A DNA stretch of 64,000 nt from Flaccisagitta enflata (GCA_965153355.1 OZ231127.1:57908001-57972000), one strand, 5' to 3'. Shown: positions 1-62,013, numbered from the stretch's first letter. Translations and numbers: made by a program. The notes: generated by a model from the sequence alone, not told the origin.

Positions 1-702
1 TCGACGTCTTCCATTTCCATTCCTCCTCCTCCTCCTCTTCCTCCAACGTCACTCCTCCACCGTCACGAGCATGCCTTCCACATCAATACCGACAACGCGG
101 ATTCACCGGTCGACTTTAGCAACAGTCGCGCCGCTTCCGCCGCTCTCGCCGCTTCTTACTCCGCCGTCGCCTCATCCGCTGCGATCGCCGCAGCGGCCGC
201 CGCTGCAGCCAGATCAGGGGCATCCTTCCTTCCTACCTCCTCGCCCTCAATTTATCAACATCACTCGCTTTATCCTTCACCAGCCTCTGGCGCTAATCAC
301 GCTATCACTCATCCTCCATCGTCTGGTCGACTCGAAATGAACCTCAACACGTCTCTCTCTTCCCCGGCGTCTTCCTCTTCCTCCGCATCTTCCTCCGCCG
401 GTAGATCACCTCCTTCGTACGACGCTGATGATGTCGCTTCCCAAATGCGGCGTCGTCATCAAGAAGAAGCAACAGCAGCAGCAGCAGCAGCAGCAGTAGA
501 ACAAGATCAACGCCGATTTCGTTATCTGGGACGAGGACAGGATGATCACATCGACGTCGACGATGATATGGATGACGACCGAGAACCCTGCAGCAACTTC
601 CGCCGCAACGGAGATGACGACGACATCGACGAAGATGACGAAGAAATCATTTCAGTGACAGACGGAGAACACTTAGCAGTGGACAAGTTTGAAGGTAAGA
701 AT

Positions 703-775
<73 letters not shown>

Positions 776-1573
776 CAGAGAGACAGACAGATAGACAGTC
801 AGATATACAGGCCGTCAGACAGACAGACCGTTAGACAGACACTCAGATAGACACACAAACAGATAGACAGATTGGCAGAATCACTAGATGAAATCATCCA
901 CCTAAATTCAGTGGTCCTGACTCAGAATCTCTACCAGGAAGAGTTCAAATTTTTGATTCATTTCCTCCCTCTTTCCAGACGAAGTCACTGATCGCGATGA
1001 GAACTGCGACATTCGCTTGTCGGACGCCATCGAATCCCGACGCAACTCCAACATCGACAGACAGAACGACAACGACAACAAGATGACATCATCAGGAGCC
1101 GCCACACTCTCTTCCTCTTCCTCCTCTCGTAAGAAGAGGTCTCGCGCCGCGTTTTCCCACGCTCAAGTTTTCGAACTTGAGCGTCGATTCAACTTGCAGC
1201 GTTACTTGTCCGGACCGGAAAGAGCCGATTTGGCGCGGGCGCTCAAACTCACCGAAACGCAAGTCAAGATCTGGTTTCAAAATCGTCGATACAAGACCAA
1301 GAGGAAGCAAATGCAGAGCGAGCACGAGCACGCGGCCCGCGTGCAAGCGCAGTCGCACGCGGAACTCGCTCGTCGAGTCAACGTGCGCGTGCTGGTCAAA
1401 GATGACAAAAGGGTTTACGATCCTTTGGATCTGCCGAGACCGCTTTTTAACGGCGTGCCGTCGGTACCAGTTCCAGGTGTGTAAATTTTTTTCTTCCTCC
1501 TGCTTTCTTTCCTGTCTTTGTTTGTTTTTTTCTTCCTCTTTTCCTTTTATTTTCTTTTCTTTCTTGCTTTCTG

Positions 1574-1649
<76 letters not shown>

Positions 1650-1705
1650 TTTTTCTTTTTTTCTTATTTTCTTATTTTCTTTTTTTCTTTCTTTTTTTCT
1701 TTTTT

Positions 1706-1741
<36 letters not shown>

Positions 1742-2799
1742 TCGCTTCCTTTGTTTCTTTGTTTCTTTCTTTAGCTCCTTTGCTTCTTTCTTTCTTGCTT
1801 CCTTTGTTTCTTTCTTACTAACTTTTTTTCCTCCTCTGTCTTTCTCTTTTCTTTCAAAATGTCTTCTTTCTTTCCTCCTTTTTTCGTTAAGTTAACCATC
1901 ACTAATTTCACCCTTTCTTCCTTCCTGTCTTTCCCTTACTCATGCAAAGAAGAAAAGCAACCATAGTCTAATCAAGTACTTCTATCTTTGTTGCAGGTCT
2001 CCCATACCCGTTTTGTAACCCGTACGCATCCCTGGCGCTTCACTCTCTCTACTCCCAAAGCCATTCCTCATTTCCATCGTTGCCACCATCTCTCCACCCT
2101 CCTCCTCCTCCTCCTCATCCTTCTCACCACACTCATCCTTCTCTGCCACATCCTCTTCCTCATCCTTTCGGTTCCGTCTTCCCATCCTCATCGCCTTTCC
2201 CACCTCATCCGGCAACTCCACCTTTTGGTGCCTCAGCAACATCTTCCTCCGCCGCCGCTGCTGCAGCCGCCGCCGCCGCCGCAGCATCATCATCTCCAGA
2301 CGCCTCTTCTCCTACCGGCCTCGATTCGGCCTCGTCTCCTACTTCCGCAGCTGCCGTTGAGAGAACTCTTTCATCGCCGACTTCCTCCCGCCTTCATCTT
2401 CCACCCTCGCCTCCTAATTCACTTTATCATCCTTCTTCGGCGACGGCTCCTCTTCCTCCTTCCCCTCCTCATCCTCTTCACTATCATCCTCATCACCGTC
2501 ATCCTCTTCTTACATATCCCTCCGAAGGCAGCGGTGAAACCGCATCTGCGCTTTCCGCAATTTCATCACCGCAGAGATCATCCTCACCAGCTTCACCGCC
2601 ACCGCCTCCCCCGCAAAATCTCAAGATCGACGTCAACACAAGCACGTCATCGTCCTGCGCTTCCTCCTCCTCCTTTTCGTCTTCCTCCTCTTCATCGAGG
2701 TTAAGGTCGGAGAGTGGCGAAGGAGGAGAGGATCGTAAAGGCAGAGACTTGATTCGCGAGCAGCCGACGAGGAAGATTTCCGCCGTTGACACCATTTAG
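1..2799 (+). CDS. Nkx3: NKX3/bagpipe-type homeobox transcription factor (5' end outside window)
   Basis: DNA-binding transcription factor of the NK3 class. Coding exons read as <1..694, 979..1476 and 1997..2799; the phase-1 joins (GAAG|gtaaga to ctttccag|AC, CCAG|gtgtgt to ttgcag|GT) keep one frame to a TAG at 2797-2799, giving 664 residues in the window. The first exon is open from base 1, so the start codon lies upstream. It is Ala/Ser/Pro rich, with a poly-Ala run and an acidic Asp/Glu stretch before the donor. The second exon holds the homeodomain. After it, [15 protein letters not shown] resembles the conserved post-homeodomain stretch of vertebrate NKX3-2, and the third exon opens with [12 protein letters not shown], then His/Pro/Ser/Ala low-complexity sequence. 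The N-terminal repression motif of the family would lie outside the window. Bagpipe versus NKX3-1-like origin is not settled. Confidence 0.92.
701..840 (+). repeat. (GA)n and (GACA)n microsatellite in homeobox intron 1
   Basis: Near-perfect GA run grading into GACA units. It starts 6-8 nt after the exon donor GTAAGA, so the microsatellite abuts the 5' splice site. Confidence 0.9.
1131..1310 (+). other. NK-class homeodomain
   Basis: Sixty residues from [20 protein letters not shown] to the basic KTKRKQM end. Helix 3 reads [13 protein letters not shown], with Gln at homeodomain position 50, Asn at 51 and Tyr at 54; Tyr54 is the NK-class hallmark. The [13 protein letters not shown] core is typical of NKX3-2/bagpipe proteins as remembered. 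The domain lies entirely within one exon. Confidence 0.95.
1555..1830 (+). repeat. (TTTC)n microsatellite in homeobox intron 2
   Basis: Long tetranucleotide TTTC run with interruptions filling most of the 520-bp intron between the homeodomain exon and the last exon. Long Phe/Leu/Ser open frames here are repeat artefacts. Confidence 0.9.
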
Positions 2800-2802
2800 A
2801 TA

Positions 2803-2806
2803 GAGG

Positions 2807-2881
<75 letters not shown>
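2803..2881 (+). repeat. (GA)n run at start of homeobox 3' UTR
   Basis: GA dinucleotide run beginning three bases after the TAG stop, so the presumed 3' UTR starts with GA on the sense strand. Confidence 0.9.
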
Positions 2882-2884
<3 letters not shown>

Positions 2885-3315
2885 TTCGCTAATACTGAGC
2901 GGTATCATTTGAATATTGTTTTTCCACCCTAATTATTGACCTACAACTTTTATTCCTATTAACTAATTCTCAACTAGCTTTTCCTTGACTATGAACCTTT
3001 GAAAAAAAAAACCTAAAAAATTAAGTGCCTTCATTTTACAATTACAAGATTCACAAGATTCACAATAATGTTGCAAGTGTCTTTCGGAAGGCCCTGGTCC
3101 ATGTCCATCCTTTCATTTCAGTGCTCCACGTTTAGCGTAGTCGACTTTTAGCCTTAGCCATTTTTTCGTCGTTTACTTGTTGAACTTCCAAACAGTTATT
3201 TTTTTATCCCCGCCGGACGATAGATATCTAATTTGATATCGAAATGTAATGAATTTTAGGCGTTTATTTATCTGCCAGTTTGCTTATTTGATGAATTGCC
3301 GTTGTTGGTATACAG

Positions 3316-3321
3316 AATAAA
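3316..3321 (+). promoter_or_regulatory. Candidate polyadenylation signal of the homeobox gene
   Basis: AATAAA about 520 bp after the stop codon in AT-rich sequence, followed by T-rich sequence. The 2882-3740 stretch around it shows no other gene or repeat that I recognise. Position and motif only; the cleavage site is unverified. Confidence 0.4.
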
Positions 3322-3740
3322 AAAGTCTCTTGACTAAAAAAACTATTTATCTGTTATTCAAATGAAGACATGAGGTATGGCAGTTTCTCAACACAGGTCA
3401 AGTTGGCCAATAGGTTTGCGCCGGGAGTTGAAGATAATCGACATACAGCTAGCTATACAAACGAACATGAACAGAGGGATGTGTGACCTCGAACAGAGGA
3501 TGAAAAGACTTGTGATAACGCGCGCGCAAAAAGAAGTTTACTGGAGTTTTCGATGAAATTCAACTCTACAAGGGAGCGAACTCTCGTGCACGTGCAGTTG
3601 GCGCAGCGAGACCACTTAGCGCAGAAATGACTCGGCTGTCACTTGCACCTGGAAAACCTCCGCAGATTATTGGCTAATGCTCAAGTGGCTCTTAAACAAA
3701 TTTAACTCTTGCTTATTTCCATCATTTTCCTGTGCATTTT

Positions 3741-3906
3741 TAGTCGCGGACACGCGACTCTACACCTTGCCGTGTCGGTCGGTAGGTCGGTAGGTCGGTA
3801 GGTCCGTCGGTCGGTCCGTCACATTTTTGAATTCCGAGCGGTTTTCGCATTACTGCCCCTGCCCACCAGCAGCGACTACAGATTGGCCGTGTATCCGGCC
3901 TTGTTC
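3741..3906 (+). mobile_element. Family A interspersed element, copy 1
   Basis: Opens with the arm AGTCGCGGAC and a local partner CGCGACT, then GGTC/GGTA tetramers, a CTGCCCCTGCCCACC block, a distal GCGACT and the closing GGCCGTGTATCCGGCC hairpin followed by TTGTT. This is the reference architecture of the family in this window. Confidence 0.75.
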
Positions 3907-4145
3907 TCTTTTCCACTCCTTCAAATATCCTCTTTTCCCATTTTGTACCTTCATCCTAATGTCCCTGTCTAGTCTCTGCTTAATTTTTCCTTACTTCTTC
4001 CTATTTTTGCCTCTGACTTCTTCTTCCCTACCTCATCCACCTCATTCATTTAATGTCTCTTTTAATCTTCTTTTGCAAATTTCTTTAACTTTTTAGGTTC
4101 CACCCTCCCTCTAATTTCTTCCTACTTTTCATTAATCTTATTTTT

Positions 4146-4330
4146 TGTCGCGTGCTACGCGACTCTACACCCCGCCTTGTGAGCACGTCGGTTGGTAGGT
4201 CGGTCCCCTTACTTTTTCAGCGTCTCTGAGCGTATTGAGCTCACTGCTCCTGCCCAAATGCCCCAGTGACCTGCATCGCTGCCCCTGCCCACCCACACGC
4301 GACTAGGGTGCCGTGTATCCGAGCTCTTTT
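4146..4330 (+). mobile_element. Family A interspersed element, copy 2
   Basis: Same order as copy 1: GTCGCGTGCTACGCGACT hairpin, GGTCGGT run, CTGCCCCTGCCCACC block, distal CACACGCGACT and GCCGTGTATCCG near the end. The closing hairpin is decayed (CCGAGC instead of CCGGCC). Confidence 0.7.
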
Positions 4331-4445
4331 CTTTTTCTTATTTATCTTCTGCTCCCTCTTCATCATTCTCATTCCTTTCTTATTTTCACTTTTTTGCTTT
4401 TAGTTTCCACAAGAGTCCATCTCCAAGACTTTGTCATCTCTCCTA

Positions 4446-4695
4446 CCTCACAGACCACCAAATCCCACCCTGATGGGAAATAAGCCCCTAACGACACTTT
4501 ATCCCGCTCAAGCCACCTACACAGACCACCAAATCCCACCCTGATGGGAAATAAGCCCCTAACGACACTTTATCCCGCTCAAGCCACCTACACAGACCAC
4601 CAAATCCCACCCTGATGGGAAATAAGCCCCTAACGACACTTTATCCCGCTCAAGCCACCTACACAGACCACCAAATCCCACCCTGATGGGAAATA
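4446..4695. repeat. Tandem repeat, 71-bp unit, about 3.5 copies
   Basis: The block starting CACAGACCACCAAATCCC recurs at 4449, 4520, 4591 and 4662, an exact 71-bp period with almost no divergence between units, so a recent duplication or an assembly effect. No gene is recognised in it. Confidence 0.9.
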
Positions 4696-4931
4696 CCTCG
4701 GATTCCTCTTCCTCCGCTTCTTTTTCATTTCTTTTTCTTCTCCTCATTCTTGCGCATCGTCATTTTCACATTCAATTCATCTCACATTCATTCTTATTGT
4801 GTTAAACTCACCAGCACCGGGCAAGCCTTTGCTGATCATTCAAGCCAATTACTATTCAAGCCGATTCATCAGTCAGTAATGACACGACATCGGTAAATCC
4901 GTCTCATTCAGTTACTGATTAGTTGCTTTAG

Positions 4932-5080
4932 GAACAAGGCCGGATACACGGCAATCCAGTCGCGGACGGTTGGGCAGGAGCAGTACTGTGAAAACCGCTC
5001 GAAATTCAAAAATGTGACGGACCGACCGACATACCGACCGACACGGCAAGGTGTAGAGTCCCGTGTCCGCGACTAAAAAG
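4932..5080 (-). mobile_element. Family A interspersed element, copy 3
   Basis: Reverse orientation: begins AACAAGGCCGGATACACGG, then CAGTCGCGGACGG, a GGGCAGGAGCAGT block, GACC tetramers and ends GTGTCCGCGACTAAAAAG. The two ends AGTCGCGGAC and GTCCGCGACT are perfectly complementary, whereas the short local hairpin is damaged (AGTCCCG). Confidence 0.75.
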
Positions 5081-5128
5081 GCCAAATAAATGAACTGGTT
5101 CTCAAGGCAGACACGACTCTTCAACTAG

Positions 5129-5336
5129 AAACAAGGCCGGATACACGGCTACCGAAGTCGCGTACGGGTGAGCAGGGGCCTTATTTGAGGTCACCAGACC
5201 ATTTGGGCAGGAGCAGTGAGGTCAAAGAAATAAAATCATAAAAAAGTAGTGTGACCGACCAGCCGACCGACCGACCGACCGACCAACCGACCGACTGACA
5301 GAGCGGGTTGTAGAGTCGTGTGCACGCGACAAAAAT
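5129..5336 (-). mobile_element. Family A interspersed element, copy 4
   Basis: Reverse orientation, starting 49 bp after copy 3: ACAAGGCCGGATACACGGC, AGTCGCGTACGGG, a GGGCAGGAGCAGTGAGG block, GACC tetramers, then TAGAGTCGTGTGCACGCGAC and an A-rich end. The distal pairing has one mismatch. Confidence 0.7.
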
Positions 5337-23651
<18,315 letters not shown>

Positions 23652-24902
23652 TTTTGCTGTTTGTCGTTTTGCGATTGTGATACGCCGATGGTAAGTTCCG
23701 TTTGGATCCGTCTGAATGAAAGTTTAAACGCAATAAAGTGTTAAATGAATCATCATTCTTTTTAGTCGCGAGCTACGCGCCTCTAGACCCCACTTTATAC
23801 GTCCGTCTGTCGGTCGGTCAGTCCATCAGTCCGTCACATTTTTTTTTGGACCTAACTGCTCCTGCCGAAATGGTCAAGCGACCTAGAGTTAGGCCCCTGC
23901 CCACCAGGCTACCCACAGTCCCACACGCGACTGGGGAAGCCATGTATCCGGCTTTGTTACAATCTTTCTGAATATCATTCTGCCGCTTACTGGTCCGTTG
24001 GTCGGACGGTCGGTCCGTCCGTCCGTCACACTTCCGTTTCCCAGTTCCTACTCTTAATCCATCCACACCGCTAGGTTTTAAATCAAAATTTGTTTCTCTT
24101 GCTAGACTCTTTCAGTGTTAAAAAGATTAAGCTCAATGATAAATATGATGGATATGGATATGATAAATCTTTATGTTCAATTCTAAATTACCTTAGACGC
24201 CTGGATTATTGTGAGGAGAAGGTGATGAGCATTTTACAAAACATTGACAACCATCGTAGTCATCGACTACTTAATTGACTTTCGGTGGTTTATGAAGATT
24301 CGGGTAAAATTCAAAAAACTTTTGAATCGACCTCCTTTTTTGGAAAGACCAATCGTCTTACCCTCGGGAGGAATTCATTAAAATCACATTCCTTTCTCTT
24401 ATCCTATTGGTTGATCAATTCTCTCCTCTGATTGGCCAATATTAACCCGGATAACAGTAAGCAGTGGGTTACATCCGGGTAAGAAAGCCGGACAGTGACG
24501 CGTCGCTCTTCTTTTTTTTCGCCCAAACAACCTTACCCATTTTACAGGAGAATTTTTACGGTCCGACGTTTCATGGTTACAAACCGGTTTTCGCCTACGT
24601 CCACACCCCAATAAAGTACCCCTTTCCATTCAGCACATTTTAACGATAACGTTTTTAGGTGCGACAAAGCACCTCTATATCTGGCTGAGTCCGTTGGTCG
24701 GTCGGTCCGTTGGTTGGTCGGGTAACGCATTCGTTCGACGATCCACACGTCGCACCTTATTGGCCTACTTGGCTTTGTTCTTATGCAGATTTTTGTCACT
24801 ACTTTCCTTGCCGGTAAAAGCCGCGGATACAAGCAAATCATCAGCAAATCATAAGCTAAATCAGTCTCGTTTTTCCTCGACTACAAACACACAAATTTCA
24901 CT
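23652..24902. promoter_or_regulatory. Divergent intergenic region between IQGAP and hnRNP starts
   Basis: The two start codons face away from each other across 1,251 bp, so both promoters should lie here. I see no TATA box or other element that I can assign. It contains family A copy 10 (23762-23959) and a partial family A-like segment at 24655-24760 (GTTGGTCGGTCGGTCC, then CGACGATCCACACG; the same tail word occurs at 22588). Confidence 0.5.
23762..23959 (+). mobile_element. Family A interspersed element, copy 10
   Basis: AGTCGCGAGCTACGCG start, CTGTCGGTCGGTCAG repeats, CTGCTCCTGCC, a CCCCTGCCCACC block, CACACGCGACTGGGG and a GCCATGTATCCGGC end. It sits in the divergent promoter region. Confidence 0.7.
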
Positions 24903-32477
<7,575 letters not shown>

Positions 32478-33960
32478 GGTAGGGGACTTAAGAATCAGAC
32501 ATTTACAAAAGTTATTGCGCTCGTCGCTCCCCTTGGATAAATATCGGGAGGCTCATTCTTGATTTTTACTTTCCCCATCACTTACAGATCTTTCAACTCA
32601 AAATTTTCACAATATTGTCGCTGATGATTCTCCCATTCCATTATAAAAAGCAGAGGTGAGTACCTTCCAGTTTTGGCATACTTGAAGAATAAAGAGGTTG
32701 TTGCCTAAAGGGCCATATAACTGTGTTTTGACCCAGAGGCGATCTAAGGCCAACCTAGACATCAGAAAAGAAAGCCGGCAGCAAGTCAAGTTCAGCAAGT
32801 CCAGTCATTCAGAGTTATTTGGACAGGGCAGAATAAGCCTCATTTTCACCCATCTACTGGACTATGAAGAATTGGCGATAGTGCAGTGGCAAAATTACTA
32901 ATGATTTCTTTCCTGGCAGAGCAGATCCAGTTCAGGTTCACATAGCAAACCCCACCAATAATCCTAATTTTCCAAATTCTTTCCTGTGAAATTGATTTCC
33001 TTAGGCACCAGTGGTCATTGAAGAGCCGTCCAGCCTGTATCCAGAGATGAGAAATCGAGACCAGCTTTTGTAGTTATCAAGTCAAGGACCGCAAAATTGC
33101 AATTTGCATGAATCCCAGTAATCGTTTTCAACTCAGCAACAAAAATTACGCATGGGATTTGATTCTCATTTTCATCCGCACCATCGTCTACAGCATCATA
33201 TCATTTAGTCACATTTGGCAATTCCAAAGTTTGTATTTAAGTCAATAACTCCCAAGTCATAGTCACTAACTGGATCTGATCAATCATGCGTGTCTCTGCT
33301 TTTCCATTTTGTTTCTTGATTTACTTTCTTTGCCCATTTTGTTGCCAACCTGACTCCTGCAAGCTTTTAGTGCAGCCCAGAATCAATACAATTGTATTTC
33401 AGCGCGTTTTAATGCAAAAATATATTTAATTTGAATTTGAGATCATCGAAAGTATCCATGCTTGGTCCAAAAGACACCCTTTTTGCAAGCCAGTTCTCAG
33501 TAAAGTAGTTTTCCTCGATCCTGAACGCAAAACATCCGATGAAGGCAAGATCAAGGATGAAAACCAGCAGTAATAGCTCTCAGTTACAAATCGATGTGGG
33601 AGCAAGAATTGTGGGACAGAGTTCATACTTTTTCGCAAAAGAACTTCAATGAGGTGAGTTTATATGAAGATTGAAGCGACTGACCAGCGGCCCCCGAATC
33701 ACAGAAAATCGTGTGGATCAGGAAAGAAAGTTTCCATGTTGAAGCTAACGGAAAGAAGATCCAGTTAAAAAAAGTGATGATTCAAACGGGACAGACAGAC
33801 CAGTATTGATGAAACTACAATAAGTTACCGCCGAGCGGTCAGCGAGTAACTGATTGGGATGCTGAGAAACCACTCCATATCATTCCTTTTTTGCAGGTTC
33901 GATGGAAGATGTTCTGCTTCCACTCTTGGCTGATGGAAAATGGTCCGATGTCAACTCACT
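32478..33960 (+). other. Presumed hnRNP 3' UTR and flank
   Basis: The TAA is followed at once by GGTAGGGG, a possible donor, and further on by AGCAGAGGTGAGTACC (possible small exon with donor) near 32650. This suggests 3' UTR introns, but borders cannot be fixed. No protein-coding exon with family similarity is visible. Confidence 0.35.
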
Positions 33961-36900
33961 TCTGAACAACATGATTTGATGCGCAGTTCCAAAAAACTAT
34001 TTTGTGAATATTCGATTGAGTAGTTGTTTTACACACACAGGGATAGACAATGTTAATGCAACTTCTTGAGCAAGTTAGTCATCTGCAGTTAGCGACTCAT
34101 CAAAGATGAACGGAACAAGGAAATTTGTTTTTGATAGATTCATCAAAATCTGTTTTTGATGATGATAGATGATTCTTTGACAAAATCTTGGAAAAAGTAT
34201 ACTGAGGCAATATGTTGATTAATTCACTAAGTATCGACTAAAAAAACTGTCGCATTGAAAACTTTCGTAAATACTAGGATGTTTTTGTTTTATAGATGAT
34301 TCTATACAGCTGTTAATTAAGTAAAGGATGTTTTGATTTTATGTTTTTGTAACAAAATTTGCTGAACTAATCATTCTGGATATAAGTAGGTTGTGCTTGT
34401 TTTTTTTAGATGATTTCAGCCATAAAAACCAGATTGTGCTCATTTAAATGATTTCTGATGAAGATTAATTTTCTTTCTTTTTTAAATGTCTAGGTCTTCT
34501 AGACTTCTGGATATCTTTAGTAGAAACTGTTTCTAAAAGAAATAATTCTTTTTGAAAAGTGTATGATTTCACTCCTCTATTTGCTTTTTCTAAATGGCTA
34601 AAGCTACAGGAACTGGATGGTATTTATTTTAGAGATAATTTAACAAATATTGTTTGTTTTCAGCTGTTTTAAAAACTGCTATATCTTTAGTTGAAGGTGT
34701 TGGTATACTTATTTCCTAGGTGGTAGAACCGGCGATTTGATGATGTTGGGTTAAGCTGTAAGTCACTGAAAATGTCGGCATTAATTTTGAATGCACTAGA
34801 CCAGGAGTAGCGCGCCCCGATGTACGGAATTGATTTGTCGCTGGTGACATATGTTCGGAAAGCTAAGACATGCTGCACAATCGTATCGAATTCTTTATTC
34901 ATGCACTTCAGAGCCAATTTTTTGTAGTTTATAATCAATATTCTTTCAAATGCAACAAATGGTTATTGTCAGCGAGCAAGTGGTATGAACAGTAAACAAA
35001 TAGCAAAATTTATTTTCACTAGAATGATCGTAATCATCATCTGAAACATAATTCAGTGCAAAAATAGGGCAAACCAGTGTAACAAAAAATGTGATAAGTA
35101 TATCTTGAAAATAACAAATCTATGAAATGACTCAAAATTTTGCATTTTCTAAAACAAACGACTTTAGATATACTAATTTACAAGAGTCGCATGTTCTTGG
35201 TTTTTGTAATTTTAGATTCCCTATGCAAATTTGTTATTTTCGGTGGACACAAGTCAAAATTCTGATCTCAATGTCTTTTATTTTTAAAAGAATGTCAAAC
35301 TTTAATGAAAGCAGAAAAAGACCTGCAGATTTCACCAATGGCTAGATCAAGGGATATATTTTCATTTTCTTATCAATTTTCAATGGATAACTGTAAATGG
35401 ATATTTTTTAATTATTGTTCAACTATAGTTAAAATATTCAAAATTATAGAAAATTAAGAAAAATTTATTTTCTAAAACTTGTAGGGGCAATTAAGCTTGC
35501 CAATATGCAAAATATGTCTTAACCTAAGGTGTAGAAAGGCCTTTATCAAAAATTTTGGGAAAAAATCAGCAATCATGAACAATTTTCAATTTATGCATGA
35601 ATCAGAAATTCCGCCCAAAATTACTCTGTGTCCTAACTAGATTTGGCAGGAGAGTTCTGTATGAAGTTCCGTATGAAAGTAACGATTAAGGGCTTCCAGT
35701 TGTCTCAAGTGAAAAAAATTAATGATTAGGTTTATGGTGATTAATGACAAGTACAGTCCACACATTTTTAGGCACTCAAGTCTGTTTGATCGACTCACTA
35801 TTGATATAGCATGACATAATAGAGACTGCCATAGGATTACTGTACACTAGAATGCAAGCAGAACTGAAATTCAAAGTTATTTGTTTTCCTAGCAACGAGT
35901 AACCAAGATACTGGCCAGAAACAACAATTTTCAAAGGCCGAATCAATTAAAATGCATGTTACCCAACTCAAATCAGTACAAATCAAGCTGAGGTAGTGAA
36001 AATTAGCGGTACGTTTTTTCACATGTTCCTGACCTCAAAATGGCATGAAATTTTATATGTGATATCGGACAGAGGTGGTGAAGGGCCACCCGATTTGATT
36101 TATGAGTTTTGCCCATTCCTTGATATCTTCACATTAGACTTGATTTAATTTACCTGCTTAAAATGGCTTCCAGTGAACATTTGAAATCGCACAGTCGTTT
36201 CTACACATCTACTTTACCCAAAACTTTAATTCGTTCAGATTTCTTAAGTCCAGGGTCGTCAGAATATGTACCAAACTGAGGACATGATTTTGCTTATTTG
36301 GTATATGTTGTGAATAGGCCTTGGAGGCTGTTGGCAGTATCAGTTACTCAATTTTTGGTACTCATTGGATGTAATCAGCAACTCCCAGGCCAGATAAAGC
36401 TGTCTCAGTAACTTCAGATTGGTCACCTCTAGTCCCTTAAGGACTGGCTGATGGACCTATATCTAAGACTTCCTAGCTTTCCTGGCGCTATAAGGCTGAC
36501 GCTGCAAAATTCATAGATGAGCAATTGTTAATGTATCACGAGGAGGAAAAGAAGACCGCAGCCTTGAGGCAAATATGGACGGATTTAGTTTTACTTCAGA
36601 CAATGAATGCAAGGCACCATGTACAGAGCAAGATTGTGGGAAAGAATGCAATGGTTAGGAATGTTGTAACCCTTAAGGGTCACGGATGAGGTACTGAAAA
36701 CTGAGCGCGTTATAAAAGAGGACATATTTGGTTTCCAAGAACATTGGGATGCAATAAACTAGCATTGGAAATCGCTTTTCATTGAAATGAGGCAAAGTTT
36801 GCATGAACTCTTGGAGAATTTCTCAGAAAAAAAGGCTAGATACTAATGTCATTTGGATCTGCATGAAAATGATTTGAATTTCGCGAGACAGGAAATTCTC

Positions 36901-37193
36901 ATACATTCCAACTACTGTATGTCTTGATTACATAATCTGACATGTTTTCGACGCTCCGTTGCCTGTGCATGACTTGGACGGTGTTACGGTCTCGACTTCT
37001 TTTGTTGAACCTACAGTGGAAATGCAAATGCGATCCGATATGACAATGGCTTCGCTTCCAGATGGGATTTTGTTCAGGATTGAATCATTTTACTGTTGCT
37101 CTGGTTGCAATTAAAAGTGAATTAAACTTTAGTCTAAAGTGAACTCTTGCTGTTAGTCATTGAGCATTACATGTACTAATAGAGTTCAGAAAT
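33961..37193. other. AT-rich interval between hnRNP and RPGR-like 3' ends, unresolved
   Basis: No recognisable family. A few short open frames have coding-like composition: 36488-36690 + (FIDEQLLMYHEEEKKTAALR) and 36940-37110 + (SLPDGILFRIESFYCC). A minus-strand frame at 34690-34880 has phase-1 continuity with RPGR-like exon 13 behind a TTAG acceptor. I could not identify any of them. Confidence 0.3.
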
Positions 37194-37788
37194 GTATAAA
37201 AAGCGGAATCTAATTCAATCCATTTGTCACAAAACCAATTTTAAGGTCGGGAATCAGCTCAGACCACTAAAAAGATTCTCAGGTCAAGGGTACGGGCGCT
37301 ACCGCTACCTATCTCAGGTCTAAAGGCTAAATAAGGTCAAAATTTCAAAGCGGGAAATTTGAAAATCTGATTGCAGATTCAGAATCCTTGCAAAAAAAGT
37401 ATCAAAGAAAGTGTCTTTCTTTTTTTGATATTCCATCTAGAACAGTCAAAATTATCATCAAACGTTAAATGAAACCAAATTTTAAACAAAAGAGCAATTT
37501 TAACCCGAATATTACCTTTGAAGTTAAATTACACCATGTTCTAGTTGGAATATCAAAAAAAGAAAAACATTTTCTTTAAGTACTTTTTTTGCAAGGATTC
37601 TGAATCTGCAATCAGATTTTCCAATTTCTCAATTTGAAATTTTGACCTTATATAGCCTTTTGACCTGAGGTAGGTAGCGGTAGCGCCCCAAATCTTGACC
37701 TGAGAATTTTTTTAGTGGTCTGAGCTGGTTCCCCACCTTAAAATTGGTCTTGTGACAAATGGATTGAATTAGATTCCGCTTTTCATAC
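37194..37788. mobile_element. Foldback element with arms of about 245 bp
   Basis: Left arm 37194 to about 37440 and right arm about 37540-37788 are inverted copies: AAAAGCGGAATCTAATTCAA, CAATTTTAAGGT, GGTAGCGC and GCAGATTCAGAATCCTTGCA all recur in reverse complement. The flanks carry a direct near-repeat, TTACATGTACTAAT on the left and TTACATGTGCTAGT on the right. No coding frame inside. Confidence 0.8.
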
Positions 37789-37987
37789 CCTATTATTACA
37801 TGTGCTAGTTGAAATTCAAAAGTGATTCTGTTGGGATATATTCAGAATCGAATCATATTACTCTTGCGATAGTGATATTGTTGCTTGTAGTTGAATAGAT
37901 CCAACGTTTATGAGCAATACAGACCGCTCTGACTGGCTGGCCTATTTTACTAACACTCATGCTGGAAAATCCAAGATCTCATCGTAC

Positions 37988-62013
<24,026 letters not shown>

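Noticed and set aside
1518-1895. Long Phe/Leu/Ser open frames over TTTC and CT runs (also 7513-8281, 26204-26700, 56481-57023, 59721-60206)
   Set aside because: Microsatellites lack stop codons in several frames; no family similarity, no splice context.
34687-34938. Minus-strand frame in phase with RPGR-like exon 13 behind a TTAG acceptor, considered as the last exon
   Set aside because: Phase fits and an AATAAA lies downstream, but the sequence (TSDKSIPYIGARYSWSSAF) has no RPGR likeness and lies about 3 kb away; left as unresolved.
36488-37110. Two short plus-strand frames with plausible protein words (FIDEQLLMYHEEEKKTAALR; SLPDGILFRIESFYCC)
   Set aside because: Different frames with stops between them, no recognisable family and no convincing splice sites, so no gene was called.
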